Origin: Streptosporangiaceae bacterium
GTDB lineage: Bacteria > Actinomycetota > Actinomycetes > Streptosporangiales > Streptosporangiaceae
Direction of reading: 5' to 3'
DNA length: 22,952 nt
NCBI GenBank assembly: GCA_030040475.1
Contig: JASHTQ010000156.1
Coordinates: 1-22,952 of the forward strand
Shown here: positions 22,231 to 22,952 of the stretch, in pieces
Position numbering within the stretch: the first letter of the stretch is position 1
Layout: every line of letters starts with the position of its first letter
Made by a program: the position numbers and the translations under genes
Notes under the pieces: model-generated
Database searches by the model: none
Told to the model about the DNA's origin: nothing
The model's input: the letters and a program-made list of their open reading frames with translations, nothing else

Positions 22231-22787
22231 CCCGCGCCGCCGCGGTAGTGGCCGGCGCCGTGCTGCTCGGCGTGGTCGGCGTGGTGTGGGCCGCGGTACC
22301 GCTCCCGGGCACGGGCGCGGCGGGCTTCGCGCTGTTCATCGCCGCCTGCGCGGTGGTCGCCGGCGCGCTGCGGCTGGCGCTTGCCCGGGTCCCGCTGCCC
22401 GAGAACAGCTTCCTGCTGCCCACGCCGATGCGCGTCTGGATCAGGTTCCTGGAGATCCTGCGGCTGCTGCCGTGGGAGGAAGGGGCGGTGATCGCGATCG
22501 TGTGGCTCGAGGTGCAGCACCCGGCCAGGCCGCGGCACACGGCGCTGCTCGGCGCCGTGCTCGTCGCCTACCTGCTCGCCGTCCACCTGGCCGAATCCGG
22601 CGCGCCGCTCGGGGTGCTGCGGCCGCAGGCCAGGGTGCTGGCGGCCGGCGCGGTGCTGCTCGCGCTCGGCGCGGCGGCCGGGATGCTGCCCGCGACCGGA
22701 CCCGGCCCGGCGTCTGCGCTGCTGCGTCTGGTCGCGGCCGTCGCGCTCATCGCCGCCGCCGGGCTCGTGCTGCCCTCGATGCTGTAG
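22227..22787 (+). CDS. Uncharacterised integral membrane protein at the end of the MoxR-DUF58 operon
   Basis: 186 residues, of which more than half are hydrophobic. Five membrane segments are likely, near 4-23, 32-51, 104-121, 136-153 and 165-183. Between the second and third lies a more polar loop, NSFLLPTPMRVWIRFLEIL and LLPWEEGAVIAIVWLE. I recognise no named domain. The ATG at 22227 overlaps the DUF58 stop by four bases, so it belongs to the same operon and probably to the same membrane complex. The position is where many MoxR operons carry a transglutaminase-like or other membrane protein, but this one has no such domain. The 3' end is part of a 17-base-period duplication. Confidence 0.75.
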   Translation: MTRAAAVVAGAVLLGVVGVVWAAVPLPGTGAAGFALFIAACAVVAGALRLALARVPLPENSFLLPTPMRVWIRFLEILRLLPWEEGAVIAIVWLEVQHPARPRHTALLGAVLVAYLLAVHLAESGAPLGVLRPQARVLAAGAVLLALGAAAGMLPATGPGPASALLRLVAAVALIAAAGLVLPSML

Positions 22788-22804
22788 AGCCCTCGATGCT
22801 GTAG
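22772..22804. repeat. 16-base direct repeat spanning the stop codon of the last operon gene
   Basis: GCCCTCGATGCTGTAG occurs at 22772-22787 and again at 22789-22804, separated by one A. The first copy contains the last codons and the TAG stop; the second lies just downstream. It looks like a recent local duplication. Confidence 0.85.
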
Positions 22805-22845
22805 GTACCTAAGATGGGTGTTCTACGAGAGAGGGGTAGGAGACG
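22788..22845 (+). promoter_or_regulatory. Short gap with possible -10 element before the carbon-nitrogen hydrolase gene
   Basis: TAAGAT (22810-22815) fits a -10 hexamer. No matching -35 lies 16-18 bases upstream. TAGGAG (22837-22842) is a good ribosome-binding site 3-4 bases before the start. The gene may have its own promoter here or be read through from the MoxR operon. Confidence 0.3.
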
Positions 22846-22952
22846 ATGGCTGAGATCGTCCGGGCCGCACTCGTCCAGCAGCGCTGGACCGGGGACAAGG
22901 AATCGATGATCAAGGCGGCCGTGGCCCATATCGCCACCGCGGCCTCGGCCGG
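22846..22952 (+). CDS. Carbon-nitrogen hydrolase, beta-ureidopropionase/N-carbamoylputrescine amidase-like (partial, 3' end outside window)
   Basis: Only 35 residues are visible, beginning MAEIVRAALVQQRWTGDKES and continuing MIKAAVAHIATAASAG. This is the characteristic N-terminus of nitrilase-superfamily amidohydrolases annotated as N-carbamoyl-beta-alanine or N-carbamoylputrescine amidases, which take part in pyrimidine or polyamine degradation. The catalytic Glu-Lys-Cys residues lie beyond the window, so activity and substrate cannot be judged. The ATG at 22846 has an AGGAG ribosome-binding site just upstream. It follows the MoxR operon by 58 bases on the same strand, but no functional link is evident. 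Confidence 0.8.
   Translation, partial: MAEIVRAALVQQRWTGDKESMIKAAVAHIATAASA

Overview
The window is GC-rich (about 70%) chromosomal DNA from an actinomycete. The gene content fits Actinomycetota: a psp module of the actinobacterial type (pspA, pspAA, htpX, pspAB), a DUF3043 protein, a RsbW-like ATPase, a sugar ABC importer without its own ATPase, and many GTG starts and 1-4 base gene overlaps. The order or genus cannot be fixed from the sequence. No tRNA, rRNA, CRISPR array, transposase or phage gene was seen.

Layout. (1) 1-2733, minus strand: envelope-stress module, pspA > pspAA > htpX > pspAB, the last cut by the window edge. A divergent DUF3043 membrane protein follows at 2921-3556. (2) 3627-4683, minus strand: a small conserved protein of unknown role and a RsbW-like ATP-binding protein. 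(3) 4949-14955: a pentose cluster. It holds xylulokinase, xylose isomerase, a GH127 glycosidase on the opposite strand, a LacI-family repressor, a lipoprotein sugar-binding protein and two ABC permeases. The probable scheme is import of a pentose-containing oligosaccharide, intracellular cleavage by GH127, and entry into the pentose phosphate pathway via XylA and XylB. The LacI protein probably represses the cluster, and a TTCCCCGA-type motif recurs in its non-coding gaps. (4) 14961-16735: a DedA-family membrane protein and a purine nucleoside phosphorylase. (5) 16901-18306: a DUF3500 protein whose 3' end runs into a decayed, antisense histidine-phosphatase remnant. (6) 18313-22787: a tightly overlapped five-gene operon, DUF4129 protein, unknown membrane protein, MoxR ATPase, DUF58 protein and another unknown membrane protein. 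(7) 22846-end: the start of a carbon-nitrogen hydrolase.

A theme across the window is young short tandem repeats, mostly with periods that are multiples of three, both inside genes (xylB, GH127, dedA) and between genes. The points most worth a second look are the putative LacI-family regulon motif and its odd copies between convergent gene ends, the GH127 enzyme with a large low-complexity insertion in a xylose locus, the DUF3500/phosphatase junction, and the MoxR-DUF58-DUF4129 operon with two unrecognised membrane partners. None is proven to be a new system from sequence alone.
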